Part shown: one piece after another, positions 7,395 to 15,691 of the stretch
How the letters are laid out: each line of letters starts with the position of its first letter
Numbering within the stretch: the first letter of the stretch is position 1
Source of the DNA: Neopusillimonas maritima
GTDB lineage: Bacteria; Pseudomonadota; Gammaproteobacteria; Burkholderiales; Burkholderiaceae_B
Reading direction: 5' to 3'
Length of the DNA stretch: 64,000 nt
Assembly (NCBI RefSeq): GCF_003576595.1
Contig: NZ_NQOU01000005.1
Coordinates: forward strand, 1-64,000
Program-made: the position numbers and the translations under genes
The notes under the pieces: model-generated
What the model was told of the DNA's origin: nothing
What the model saw: only the letters and a program-made list of their open reading frames with translations
Database searches by the model: none

Positions 7395-7789
7395 GTCACT
7401 ACTCTCCAGACATACAGCTCTTGCCCGTCCTTAAGCTCAATGTTGGCAAACGTAGGGTTGGCGCAGTCCAGCCGAACCACGCCTTTGCACTTGTAAAGGC
7501 GTTTGACGGTGTATTCCCCATCAACTACCGCCACCACAATACGTCCATGAGCCGGTGTGACTGACCGATCCACGAAGACGTAATCCCCGTCTTGAATGCC
7601 AGCGTCGCGCATGGAGTCGCCACGCACGCGCATGAAGAACGTGGCGTCGGGCTGCTTGACCAACAGATCATTTAGATCAAGCCGTTTCTGGGCATGGTCC
7701 TGAGCAGGGCTAGGAAAGCCGCATTGCACTGTGCTGGGTATGCCCCAGACAGTTACCGGCATTTGATTTACTGGAACGGGTTTGCCCAT
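7355..7789 (-). CDS. umuD: UmuD, SOS mutagenesis S24 serine protease-like protein
   Basis: Accessory subunit of DNA polymerase V (144 aa), a LexA-like S24 protein that cleaves itself when RecA filaments form. The cleavage site Cys23-Gly24 lies in TVQCGFPSPAQD. The catalytic Ser is in GDSM (Ser59) and the Lys in YTVKRL (Lys96), at the expected spacing. The length and cleavage position fit E. coli UmuD when the ATG at 7789 is used. An in-frame ATG at 7762 is possible, but it would leave only 13 residues before the cleavage site. A perfect SOS box ends five bases before the start, so the leader would be very short. Its partner umuC is reduced to a stub, so no polymerase V is made from this locus. 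Confidence 0.93.
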   Translation of the reverse strand: MGKPVPVNQMPVTVWGIPSTVQCGFPSPAQDHAQKRLDLNDLLVKQPDATFFMRVRGDSMRDAGIQDGDYVFVDRSVTPAHGRIVVAVVDGEYTVKRLYKCKGVVRLDCANPTFANIELKDGQELYVWRVVTWTFRPHTSSVSP

Positions 7790-7794
7790 ATTTT

Positions 7795-7814
7795 TACTGT
7801 GTATAGAAACAGTA
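7795..7814 (-). promoter_or_regulatory. LexA SOS box of umuD
   Basis: TACTGTGTATAGAAACAGTA is a symmetrical LexA site of the CTGT-N8-ACAG type, with both TACTGT half sites intact. It lies five bases before the umuD ATG at 7789. LexA bound here would block transcription of umuD until DNA damage. No consensus Shine-Dalgarno fits between the box and the ATG. Confidence 0.9.
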
Positions 7815-7892
7815 TTTTAGCGTTATATGAGCAACAAATTAATCGTCGGCAGAAAATTCCTAACGAGGAAAACGGGTCGATCCCTGCCTAGG

Positions 7893-9107
7893 CTAACCTG
7901 ACATCATTGGTGCGAGCTTCTTGGCAAGCAGCTCCAAAGCTTCCCTTCGTTCATTGAAGTAGTCATGACGATTGTAAATGCCCTCTACACCTTTGAGTTT
8001 ATGGTTCAAGCACCGCTCTGCCACGTGCCCAGGAACGCCTAGCGAAGCTAACAAGCTCCGGCAGGTGCGTCGTAAGTCGTGAACGGTGAAATGCGCCAGA
8101 TCTTCCATTTTGTTTTCAGGTTGCACATCTTTGCCAGGGTCCCTACCAAACAGTTTGCATATCGCCCGATTCAGTGTGTCTTTACCCATGTGTGGCATTT
8201 TGCTCGACCGCCTATTTGGGAAAACATAGTCAGACCCAAATGCACGCACTTTAAGCTCGTTTAGCCACTGAATGGCTAAGTCAGGTAATGGGATGTCAAT
8301 GGCAATACCCGACTTGCTTCGTTCTTTGGGCAGGTACCAAACCTTTTCGTTCAGGTCGAATTCGCTCCACTTTGCTTCCGTTAGCTCGCCTTTTCTGACG
8401 CCCAACAAGACTAAAAGCCCACAGGCCAAGTAGTTTTCCCGGGTAAAGCTAGTTGCTTCTTCTCTGAACTTCTTGAACGCAAATGTAAGCTCTTCGAAGC
8501 TCAGGGCTCTATCTCTGCTTTTTTCTATACCGCCAGCATCGTCTACCGAAAAGGCAAAAGCAGGGTTGCTGGAAACGATGTCTAGTTTGATGGCGTGGTT
8601 AAACATCTGCTTGCAGTACAGCAACGCATCGTTGGCAATCGTTGGCCTGCCGCTTTCCGTAATGTTACGCAGAATCTGCCTGATATCGCGCCCCGTAACA
8701 GCCGCTGGTTGTATTTGCCCAATGACTGGGGCGATGTCTTTTGTGTAGACCCGGAAGGGGATGTGGTGGTGCTTCAGGCGCTTTTTATTGCCTTCGTGCC
8801 AGTCCTTGAAAAGGTCATCGACGCAGTTGATCTCGCCATAACTGGCTCTCTTCTTTGCAACGAGGGGGTCAAGACCCTCTCGGAGTTGCTTCATCTGCAA
8901 AGCCGCCGCCACTCGGGCATCTGCAAGCGAAAGGTCGTCCACCTTGCCTAGAGTCATTTCTTTGCGCTTTGCGTTGGATGTGTAACGCAACATCCAGTAC
9001 GCACGACCAACTTTGGGAACGACAAGGTAAAGGCCATTGCCATCGGCGAACCGTCCGGGCTCCCCCCTAATTCGTGCGCTGACGGCCTTGCTGGTAAGTT
9101 CTGCCAT
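7893..9107 (-). CDS. P4-type tyrosine recombinase (island integrase)
   Basis: Site-specific recombinase of the P4/DUF4102 type, 404 aa. The N-terminal arm-binding domain reads RFADGNGLYLVVPKVGRAYW. It is followed by a SAM-like core domain and a catalytic domain with Arg about 238 (GVRKGELT), His 343 and Arg 346 (HDLRRT), His 369 (NHKLKG) and the nucleophile Tyr 378 (IYNRHDY). All catalytic residues are present, so the enzyme is probably active. The ATG at 9107 is preferred over 9119 because GGAGG stands five bases before it. It is read away from yicC, whose 3' end lies 177 bases upstream. Integrases in this position drive insertion of mobilizable islands into yicC. Confidence 0.93.
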   Translation of the reverse strand: MAELTSKAVSARIRGEPGRFADGNGLYLVVPKVGRAYWMLRYTSNAKRKEMTLGKVDDLSLADARVAAALQMKQLREGLDPLVAKKRASYGEINCVDDLFKDWHEGNKKRLKHHHIPFRVYTKDIAPVIGQIQPAAVTGRDIRQILRNITESGRPTIANDALLYCKQMFNHAIKLDIVSSNPAFAFSVDDAGGIEKSRDRALSFEELTFAFKKFREEATSFTRENYLACGLLVLLGVRKGELTEAKWSEFDLNEKVWYLPKERSKSGIAIDIPLPDLAIQWLNELKVRAFGSDYVFPNRRSSKMPHMGKDTLNRAICKLFGRDPGKDVQPENKMEDLAHFTVHDLRRTCRSLLASLGVPGHVAERCLNHKLKGVEGIYNRHDYFNERREALELLAKKLAPMMSG

Positions 9108-9122
9108 AACCCCCTCCAAATG

Positions 9123-9200
9123 TACCCACCACCAGGCTTGGTGGGTATTACATCATACTCACCATTATACCCACCGATTTAGACTTGATTCTGGTGGGTA
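9123..9200. repeat. Four TACCCACCR motifs upstream of the integrase
   Basis: TACCCACCA occurs at 9123-9131 and its reverse complement at 9139-9147. TACCCACCG follows at 9168-9176 and TGGTGGGTA at 9192-9200. The four 9-base units form two inverted pairs in the 176 bases between integrase and yicC. Their number, size and place fit recombinase arm-type sites or sites for an excision factor. Binding is inferred only. Confidence 0.6.
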
Positions 9201-9283
9201 TCAGTAGACACCCATGGAGTTTGTTTTTTATATAAACTATTGATTTTATTTGTTATGTTGATATAGGTTGACATCGATTTACA

Positions 9284-10225
9284 TCACTCAATATTCTGGG
9301 CCTGCTCGCGCATTTGCTCAATAAGCAATTTCAAATCAATGGCCGCGCGCGTAACGCTAATGCCCGCCGCTTTCGAGCCCAGGGTGTTGGCTTCACGGTT
9401 CATTTCCTGAAATAGGAAGTCCAGCCGTTTCCCGGTGCTGCCTTTATTTCGCCGGGCGTTATTAGCCGGTGCTTCGGATTCGTCACCGGCCAATAATTCA
9501 CGCAATTCCGTTAAATGTGATTGCAGGCGGGTGAGTTCTTCGGCAACATCGATTCGTAAAGAAAACAGTGCGCTTTCCTGTGCGATACGGGCGGTAAGTT
9601 CTTCGCCGCTAATATTGGTGAAACCGTTGGGGTTGGCATTTTCCAGCGTTTCACGCAGCTTGCCGGTGAGCTTTTGGCGGTGTTCGTCCAGTAACTGGGG
9701 CAACACATGGCCAACACTTTCCACAATTTCATTAATCTGGTCGGCGCACTCCAGCAGCATGGTGGCCAAACGAGTCCCTTCACGTTCGCGGTTGGCCTGC
9801 ATGTCGGACAGCGCCTGGTGTAAGGCTTGTTGTGCCAGCGTGACCCAGAAGTCGGGGGCCGTTTCTTCAGTGTCCTGTCCCGACGCGCCTTTAATTAAAT
9901 CAGTTAAAGAGGGTGCCCCTGTGTCGGGTAAAACCTGGCGTGCCAAACGCAGCTGTTCAGCCACTTTTTTCACGTACTCGTGGTCCAGTTTATCCATAGG
10001 GTCGGTGCGTTGGCGACTATAGGACAGCCGGATTTCGACCTTGCCGCGTGACAAAGTACGGGCAATTTGTTCCCGCAAGTGTGTTTCCACCACACGTAAC
10101 TCGTCGGGCAGACGGAAATTGATGTCCAGGTAGCGGCTATTGACACTGCGTACTTCCAGCGTCACGAAGCCGTCAGGGCCTTCTGCGCGGGCGGTGCCGT
10201 AGGCTGTCATGCTGCGAATAGTCAT
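9284..10225 (-). CDS. yicC: YicC family endoribonuclease
   Basis: Cytoplasmic YicC-like protein, 313 aa; the E. coli protein, somewhat shorter, has been shown to be an endoribonuclease acting on small RNA. The N-terminal domain begins IRSMTAYGTARAEGPDGF and contains VRSVNSRYLDINFRLPDELR. The C-terminal domain holds GKRLDFLFQEMNREANTLGSK and ends IEQMREQAQNIE, the conserved ending. The 3' end is therefore intact even though an integrase sits just beyond it, as expected for elements that restore the gene on insertion. It is divergent from rph, with 92 bases between the starts. Confidence 0.95.
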   Translation of the reverse strand: MTIRSMTAYGTARAEGPDGFVTLEVRSVNSRYLDINFRLPDELRVVETHLREQIARTLSRGKVEIRLSYSRQRTDPMDKLDHEYVKKVAEQLRLARQVLPDTGAPSLTDLIKGASGQDTEETAPDFWVTLAQQALHQALSDMQANREREGTRLATMLLECADQINEIVESVGHVLPQLLDEHRQKLTGKLRETLENANPNGFTNISGEELTARIAQESALFSLRIDVAEELTRLQSHLTELRELLAGDESEAPANNARRNKGSTGKRLDFLFQEMNREANTLGSKAAGISVTRAAIDLKLLIEQMREQAQNIE

Positions 10226-10317
10226 AAATATTCCATTCCCTGTTACGAGGTTGCAAAAGTTTGCGGGGCATTATGAATTAACATTGATGCATTCGCCAAA
10301 CTATAGAAAGGATTGTT

Positions 10318-11061
10318 TTGACCGATATGACGCATGCCCGATCTGCCGGGCGAACACCCAATCAATTACGGTCGATGTCTTTGGTAACGGGCTATACCCG
10401 TTATGCCGAGGGATCAGTGTTAATCAAGGCGGGTGAAACGCATGTGCTTTGCAATGCCAGTGTACTCGACAAGGTCCCGCCTTTTTTGAAAGGCAAGGGG
10501 CAAGGCTGGGTGACGGCTGAATACGGCATGTTGCCGCGCTCCACGCATACCCGCTCCGACCGTGAGGCGGCACGGGGCAAACAAAGCGGGCGAACTCAGG
10601 AAATTCAGCGCCTTATTGGGCGCAGTCTGCGCGCCGTGTTTGATTTGGAAGCACTGGGCGAGCGTACGCTGCACCTTGACTGCGACGTAATTCAAGCCGA
10701 CGGCGGTACGCGTTGTGCCAGTATTACAGGCGCCTGGGTGGCGGCGGCGTTGGCGGTTCATACGTTGATGCGTGAGGAAGTGCTAACGCAGAACCCTATT
10801 CGGGATCATGTTGCCGCGGTATCTGTCGGCTTGGTTCAAGGCAAACCGGTGCTTGATCTTGACTACAACGAAGACAGCAACTGTGATGCCGATATGAATG
10901 TGGTGATGACGGGTTCGGGCCATTTTGTGGAAGTCCAGGGAACGGCCGAGGGCGCGGTGTTTGGGCGCACGGCCTTGAACGGGTTGCTCGATATGGCAAC
11001 GGCCGGAATCGCCGAACTGGTCAAGCATCAGCGTCAGGCGCTGGATTTGGCAACTGAGTGA
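10318..11061 (+). CDS. rph: Ribonuclease PH
   Basis: Phosphate-dependent 3'-5' exoribonuclease that trims tRNA 3' ends, about 247 aa, active as a hexamer in the cytoplasm. Visible are [36 protein letters not shown] and [17 protein letters not shown]. Further on are [18 protein letters not shown] and the metal-site segment [17 protein letters not shown] use the TTG at 10318 because AAAGGA stands at proper distance; an ATG three codons later is possible. The stop overlaps the possible early start of rdgB. Confidence 0.96.
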   Translation: MTDMTHARSAGRTPNQLRSMSLVTGYTRYAEGSVLIKAGETHVLCNASVLDKVPPFLKGKGQGWVTAEYGMLPRSTHTRSDREAARGKQSGRTQEIQRLIGRSLRAVFDLEALGERTLHLDCDVIQADGGTRCASITGAWVAAALAVHTLMREEVLTQNPIRDHVAAVSVGLVQGKPVLDLDYNEDSNCDADMNVVMTGSGHFVEVQGTAEGAVFGRTALNGLLDMATAGIAELVKHQRQALDLATE

Positions 11062-11075
11062 AAGTGGGCGGTAAC

Positions 11076-11678
11076 GTGAGAAAAGTTGTTCTGGCTTCAA
11101 ATAACGCGGGAAAATTGCGCGAGTTTGATTCTTTGTTGGCACCGAAAGGGTGGACACTGGTGCCGCAGGGTGAATTGGGTGTGCCCGAAGCACCCGAGCC
11201 TCACCTTACATTCGTGGAAAATGCGCTGGCAAAGGCGCGCCACGCTTGCGAATTTACGGGCTTGCCGGCATTAGCCGACGATTCGGGGCTGTGTGTATCT
11301 GCGTTGAATGGTGCGCCTGGTGTTTATTCAGCACGCTTCGCCGCAATGAATGGGGGGGAAAAGTCGGATCAGGCGAACAACCTCTACCTGCAGCAGCAGC
11401 TTAAGGGCGTTACAGACCGCCGGGCGCATTACGTAGCGGTGCTTGTTTTCATGCGTGCCGTCAACGATCCTCAGCCTGTTATTGCGCAAGCGCAATGGCA
11501 CGGCGAAATCATTTCCGAACCTATAGGAACAAACGGTTTCGGCTATGACCCTTATTTTTATGTGCCCCAATTCAATAAAACCGTAGCGCAACTGGAGCCG
11601 GGCGAAAAGAATGCGAATAGCCATCGCGCACAGGCATTGCAGTTACTGGTTGGGCAACTTGGCGGTCATTCAATTTAA
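11076..11678 (+). CDS. rdgB: RdgB/HAM1 non-canonical purine NTP pyrophosphatase
   Basis: Hydrolyses ITP, dITP and XTP to the monophosphates and keeps deaminated purines out of DNA and RNA. About 200 aa. Motifs: VVLASNNAGKLREF (substrate loop), ALADDSGLCVSALNGAPGVYSAR with the catalytic Asp, and GTNGFGYDPYF. The GTG at 11076 gives the usual N-terminus and has a GGGCGG upstream. An earlier in-frame GTG at 11058 would overlap the rph stop. The stop TAA shares one base with the hemW ATG. Confidence 0.95.
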   Translation: MRKVVLASNNAGKLREFDSLLAPKGWTLVPQGELGVPEAPEPHLTFVENALAKARHACEFTGLPALADDSGLCVSALNGAPGVYSARFAAMNGGEKSDQANNLYLQQQLKGVTDRRAHYVAVLVFMRAVNDPQPVIAQAQWHGEIISEPIGTNGFGYDPYFYVPQFNKTVAQLEPGEKNANSHRAQALQLLVGQLGGHSI

Positions 11679-12922
11679 TGGGTATGCGTCGCATTATTCC
11701 GGTTGTGCAAGAGGGTGTGGTCTCGGCTGGTCGAGTACAAACACCGGTTAAAGCCATTGATAAGGGTAGTACTGCGCTTACCAGCTTGCCGCCTTTGGCG
11801 CTTTATGTGCATGTGCCGTGGTGTGTGCGCAAGTGTCCTTATTGTGATTTCAATTCTCATGAACTTAAGGAAGACTTGCCGGAAGACGCCTATTTGCTGG
11901 CGTTGCAAGCTGATCTGGAACAGTCGCTACCGGATATTTGGGGGCGTTCCGTGATATCGGTGTTCATTGGCGGCGGCACGCCCAGCTTGCTATCAGCCCG
12001 TGCCATTGATCGCATGTTGTCATTATTTCGATCGCATTTGAATTTATTGCCCGATGCTGAAATTACGATTGAAGCGAATCCCGGTACCGTTGAAGCCGGT
12101 CGATTCGATGATTACGCGCGCAGCGGCATTAACCGCATCTCTCTTGGTGTGCAAAGCTTCAACAATGCGGCGCTTCAAGCCTTGGGGCGTATTCACACAG
12201 CCGAGCAAGCGGGCCGCGCTATTGAACTGGCTCAACGCGCTGTGGGCCGGGTGAACCTCGACGTGATGTTTGCTTTGCCGAATCAAACTTTTGCACAATG
12301 TGAGGAAGATATCCGTCAGGCGGTAGCCTGGTCTACGTCGCATTTGTCGTTTTATAACCTGACCCTTGAGCCGAACACCGTGTTCGCCAAGTATCCGCCG
12401 GCCATTCCTGATGATGACGCCGCGGCGGTCATGCAGGAGACGGTGGCGCAACGTTTGCAGGATGCAGGTTATGAGCGCTACGAGGTTTCCGCTTATGCCA
12501 AACCCGGTGCCCGGTGTGTTCACAATGTGAATTACTGGGAGTTTGGTGATTATCTGGGTTTGGGCCCAGGGGCCCACGGAAAGCTCTCATTTCATCATGG
12601 CATTATCCGGCAGGCGCGCCTTAAAAACCCGGTTTCCTGGATGGAAAACGCAGTGAAGCGCAACGGTTCGCATCTGGCACAGTCCGGCCCGGTTGATGGC
12701 GCCGATTTGCCATTTGAGTTCATGTTGAATGCCTTGCGCTTGCGTCATGGGGTGCCGGCGCATTATTTTGAGGATCGAACCGGCTTGCCGCTGATTCAGG
12801 TTTCAAAGACCTTGCAGCAGTTGACGGACCAAGGACTATTAAGGCCGGATCCTTCGCGTTTGTGTGCGTCCGATCACGGTTGGCAATATTTGAATGAGGT
12901 GTTGGCCCGTTTCCTTCCTTGA
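11678..12922 (+). CDS. hemW: HemW-like radical SAM protein (heme chaperone)
   Basis: Radical SAM protein of the HemN/HemW group, 414 aa. The cluster motif CVRKCPYC (C-x3-C-x2-C) sits near residue 51 in YVHVPWCVRKCPYCDF. GGGTPSLL and RISLGVQSFNNAALQALGR follow. It lacks the extra N-terminal Cys of true coproporphyrinogen oxidase HemN, which favours the heme-chaperone HemW. About 36 residues precede the conserved core; no other ATG allows a shorter start. Its place after rph-rdgB is common in beta-proteobacteria. Confidence 0.93.
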   Translation: MGMRRIIPVVQEGVVSAGRVQTPVKAIDKGSTALTSLPPLALYVHVPWCVRKCPYCDFNSHELKEDLPEDAYLLALQADLEQSLPDIWGRSVISVFIGGGTPSLLSARAIDRMLSLFRSHLNLLPDAEITIEANPGTVEAGRFDDYARSGINRISLGVQSFNNAALQALGRIHTAEQAGRAIELAQRAVGRVNLDVMFALPNQTFAQCEEDIRQAVAWSTSHLSFYNLTLEPNTVFAKYPPAIPDDDAAAVMQETVAQRLQDAGYERYEVSAYAKPGARCVHNVNYWEFGDYLGLGPGAHGKLSFHHGIIRQARLKNPVSWMENAVKRNGSHLAQSGPVDGADLPFEFMLNALRLRHGVPAHYFEDRTGLPLIQVSKTLQQLTDQGLLRPDPSRLCASDHGWQYLNEVLARFLP

Positions 12923-13007
12923 GGCGGTGTGGGAATACGTATTTTTGCATGTCCAAAACCGGCTTTGTCGCACCAAAATGTAAAACACGTTGGTTTGCAC
13001 CATCATT

Positions 13008-13024
13008 CGCACCATAATAGTGCA
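13008..13024 (+). promoter_or_regulatory. NtrC-binding site upstream of glnA
   Basis: CGCACCATAATAGTGCA matches the NtrC consensus TGCACCA-N3-TGGTGCA at 12 of 14 arm positions. It lies about 108 bases before the GG of the sigma-54 promoter, the normal enhancer distance. Further half-site-like copies (TGCACCA at about 12997, CGCACCA at about 12969 and CGCACC at about 13027) lie around it, so several NtrC dimers may bind. Confidence 0.7.
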
Positions 13025-13115
13025 TTCGCACCGAAACGAGGCGCGCGTGACGTGTTTTGATCACCGTTTAATTCGATTCGACTATAAAAGTGATCTGTTT
13101 TGGCGCGTTAAAAGT

Positions 13116-13131
13116 TGGCACGGATATTGCT
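13116..13131 (+). promoter_or_regulatory. Sigma-54 promoter of glnA
   Basis: TGGCACGGATATTGCT carries the -24 GG and the -12 GC with exactly ten bases between them and matches the consensus TGGCAC-N5-TTGCW throughout. It lies 54 bases before the glnA ATG. Together with the upstream NtrC site this indicates activation by phosphorylated NtrC under nitrogen limitation. Confidence 0.92.
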
Positions 13132-13185
13132 TTATTTCAAGCAGTAGTATTTGTTTCGTTGAACGCTTTTTGCTCAGGAGTTTTT

Positions 13186-14598
13186 ATGTCCACCCCAGAA
13201 GAAGTCATTAAATTGATGCAAGACAAAGAAGTCGCGTTTGTGGACTTCCGCTTTACCGATACGCTTGGTCGCGAGCATCACATGACCGTGCCGTCACATA
13301 CTGTTGATGAAGAAAAATTGGAGTCAGGCCAGGCTTTCGACGGCTCATCGATTAGCGGCTGGAAGGGCATCGAAGCGTCTGATATGTTGCTGGTTCCCGA
13401 TACTGGGTCGGCACGGATGGATCCTTTCCGCGAAGAGTCAACCTTGATTCTGACTTGTGATGTCGTTGAGCCTTCCGACCTCAAAGGCTATGATCGCGAC
13501 CCACGTTCGCTGGCCAAGCGCGCGGAAGCCTACCTGAAATCCAGTGGCTTGGGCGACACCGCTTATTTCGGGCCGGAACCCGAGTTTTTCATCTTCGACG
13601 GCATTACCTGGAACGATGACGCGTCGGGTTGCTTTGTAAAAATCCAATCGGAAGAGGGCTCCTGGTCGCGCGGTATGGAACTTGAGGGCGGTAATCTGGG
13701 CCATCGCCCCAGCGTGAAAGGCGGTTATGTTCCCGTCCCCCCCGTGGATTCCTTCCACGATATGCGCTCCGAAATGTGCTTGCTGCTGGAGCAGCAAGGT
13801 GTGCCGGTTGAAGTGCACCACCACGAAGTGGCCGGCCCGGGTCAGTGTGAAATCGGTACCAAGTTCAGTACGCTGGTTCAGCGCGCTGACTGGAATCAGA
13901 TTCTGAAGTACACGGTACACAATGTGGCCCATGTTTACGGTAAAACCGCGACATTCATGCCTAAGCCGGTAGTGGGTGATAACGGTTCCGGTATGCACGT
14001 GCACCAATCCGTCTGGAAAGACGGCCAAAACCTGTTTGCCGGTAACGGTTATGCCGGGCTTTCTGAGTTTGCCCTGTATTACATCGGCGGCATTATTAAA
14101 CATGCCCGTGCACTTAACGCCTTAACTAATCCGGCTACCAACTCGTATAAGCGCTTGGTACCGCATTTTGAAGCGCCCGTTAAGTTGGCTTATTCGGCCC
14201 GTAACCGCTCGGCTTCCATCCGTATTCCCTACGTGGGTAGCCCGAAAGCACGCCGTGTTGAAGCCCGTTTCCCAGATCCTCTGGCGAACCCATACCTGGC
14301 TTTCTCCGCGTTGCTGATGGCCGGTCTCGATGGTGTACAAAACAAAATTCATCCCGGCGATCCGGCCGACAAGAACCTTTATGATCTGCCTCCCGAGGAA
14401 GACGCAAAGATTCCAACGGTGTGTGCATCGCTTGAAGAAGCCGTTGCTGCGCTGGATGCTGATCGTGAGTTCCTGACACGTGGCGGTGTGTTCAGCAACG
14501 ATATGATCGACGCGTATATCGATCTGAAGATGGCTGAAATTACGCGGTTGCGCATGACGTCTCACCCAGTTGAGTTCGACATGTACTACAGCCTGTAA
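13186..14598 (+). CDS. glnA: Glutamine synthetase type I
   Basis: ATP-dependent ligation of ammonia to glutamate, 470 aa, a cytoplasmic dodecamer. Motifs: [25 protein letters not shown], the ATP-site [18 protein letters not shown] and the adenylylation tyrosine in NLYDLPPEE. This makes it a GSI-beta enzyme controlled by GlnE. The frame is open back to 13090, but the ATG at 13186 follows AGGAG at five bases and gives the standard N-terminus [11 protein letters not shown]. It is driven by a sigma-54 promoter and followed by ntrB-ntrC on the same strand. Confidence 0.98.
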   Translation: MSTPEEVIKLMQDKEVAFVDFRFTDTLGREHHMTVPSHTVDEEKLESGQAFDGSSISGWKGIEASDMLLVPDTGSARMDPFREESTLILTCDVVEPSDLKGYDRDPRSLAKRAEAYLKSSGLGDTAYFGPEPEFFIFDGITWNDDASGCFVKIQSEEGSWSRGMELEGGNLGHRPSVKGGYVPVPPVDSFHDMRSEMCLLLEQQGVPVEVHHHEVAGPGQCEIGTKFSTLVQRADWNQILKYTVHNVAHVYGKTATFMPKPVVGDNGSGMHVHQSVWKDGQNLFAGNGYAGLSEFALYYIGGIIKHARALNALTNPATNSYKRLVPHFEAPVKLAYSARNRSASIRIPYVGSPKARRVEARFPDPLANPYLAFSALLMAGLDGVQNKIHPGDPADKNLYDLPPEEDAKIPTVCASLEEAVAALDADREFLTRGGVFSNDMIDAYIDLKMAEITRLRMTSHPVEFDMYYSL

Positions 14599-14608
14599 GG
14601 GGTAGGAA

Positions 14609-15691
14609 ATGGCAAGTCGTGACAGAGCCATGATCGACAGTTACGACTTGCTTGCCACCGCCGTGTTGTTGCTGGATGACAAAGGGGAGGTGGTCCATGC
14701 CAACAATAGCGCCGAGGAGCTGTTCGGCCTGTCCCGAAGGCAACTTAAAAGCTTGTCGGTAGCCGTGCTGTTTGGTCCTGATCCCATTTTGCAGGGGCGT
14801 TTCCAGGAAGCCTTGCAAGGGCGGTTCGGGATTTTGCGACAAGACAGCACGATTCGGGCGCCGGGAGGCCAGTCGATATCGGTCGGTTTGGCCTTGGTTC
14901 CGCTTGATCACCAGCCATGGGCGGCCTTGCTCGAGGTTCGGGGTTTTGATCAGCACGATACGCTCGATCGCACGCTTCAGCTTACCCGTGAGTTAAGCGT
15001 CCAACGAGAATCCCTTAGAAACCTGGCCCATGAAGTCAAGAATCCTTTGGGGGGGATTCGCGGAGCGGCTCAATTACTTGAGAGCGAGCTGGGCGATTCT
15101 TCACTGCAGGAATATACCGGCGTTATTGTGGCCGAGGCGGATCGCCTTGGTGCCCTGATTGATCGTTTGATCGCGCCGCAAGGTGAGGGTTTGGCCACGA
15201 CGCAATTCAATGTCCACGAAGTGTGTGAGCGCGTCTACACCCTGGTGAAGGCGGAGTACGCCAATCAGATTGAGTTCGTGCGCGACTACGACGCGTCGGT
15301 GCCGGATATTGAAGGAGACCAGCCGCGTCTGGTACAGGCCTTCTTGAATGTTGTGCGAAACGCGGCACAGGCTTTAACCGAACAACGCAATCCAGACCCT
15401 GAAGCGCCGCCTTGCCTGACATTGCGCACGCGTATTGGTCGTCAACTCACCCTGGCGCGGCAAACGGTCCGGCTTGGCGTCATTGTGTCGGTGATCGACA
15501 ATGGGCCAGGTATTGCAACAGAGTTACGGGAAAAAATTTTTCATCCGCTGGTAACGGGTCGCGCCAGCGGCAGTGGCCTTGGCTTAAGCCTGGCTCAAGA
15601 GTTTGTACAGCAGCATGGTGGCGTGATTGAGTTTGACTCCCGTCCGGGGCATACGGAATTTCGCCTCATTCTACCGTTGGAGCAGTCATGA
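14609..15691 (+). CDS. glnL: Nitrogen-regulation sensor histidine kinase NtrB (GlnL)
   Basis: Cytoplasmic two-component kinase/phosphatase that phosphorylates NtrC when PII is uridylylated. 360 aa. An N-terminal PAS domain (about 10-110, VVHANNSAEELFGLSRRQL) is followed by the H-box NLAHEVKNPLGGIRGAAQLL with His141. The ATP-binding boxes are NVVRNAAQAL, VIDNGPGI and GSGLGLSLAQEFVQQHGG. No membrane segment is seen. It starts 10 bases after glnA and overlaps ntrC by four bases. Confidence 0.96.
   Translation: MASRDRAMIDSYDLLATAVLLLDDKGEVVHANNSAEELFGLSRRQLKSLSVAVLFGPDPILQGRFQEALQGRFGILRQDSTIRAPGGQSISVGLALVPLDHQPWAALLEVRGFDQHDTLDRTLQLTRELSVQRESLRNLAHEVKNPLGGIRGAAQLLESELGDSSLQEYTGVIVAEADRLGALIDRLIAPQGEGLATTQFNVHEVCERVYTLVKAEYANQIEFVRDYDASVPDIEGDQPRLVQAFLNVVRNAAQALTEQRNPDPEAPPCLTLRTRIGRQLTLARQTVRLGVIVSVIDNGPGIATELREKIFHPLVTGRASGSGLGLSLAQEFVQQHGGVIEFDSRPGHTEFRLILPLEQS

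Noticed and set aside
11675-12577. Minus-strand open frames opposite rdgB and hemW
   Set aside because: They are shadows of strongly conserved plus-strand genes without motifs of their own.
13438-14631. Long minus-strand open frames opposite glnA (13438-14103 and 14122-14631)
   Set aside because: They lie fully inside glnA, have no recognisable motif and no ribosome binding site, and arise from its codon bias.
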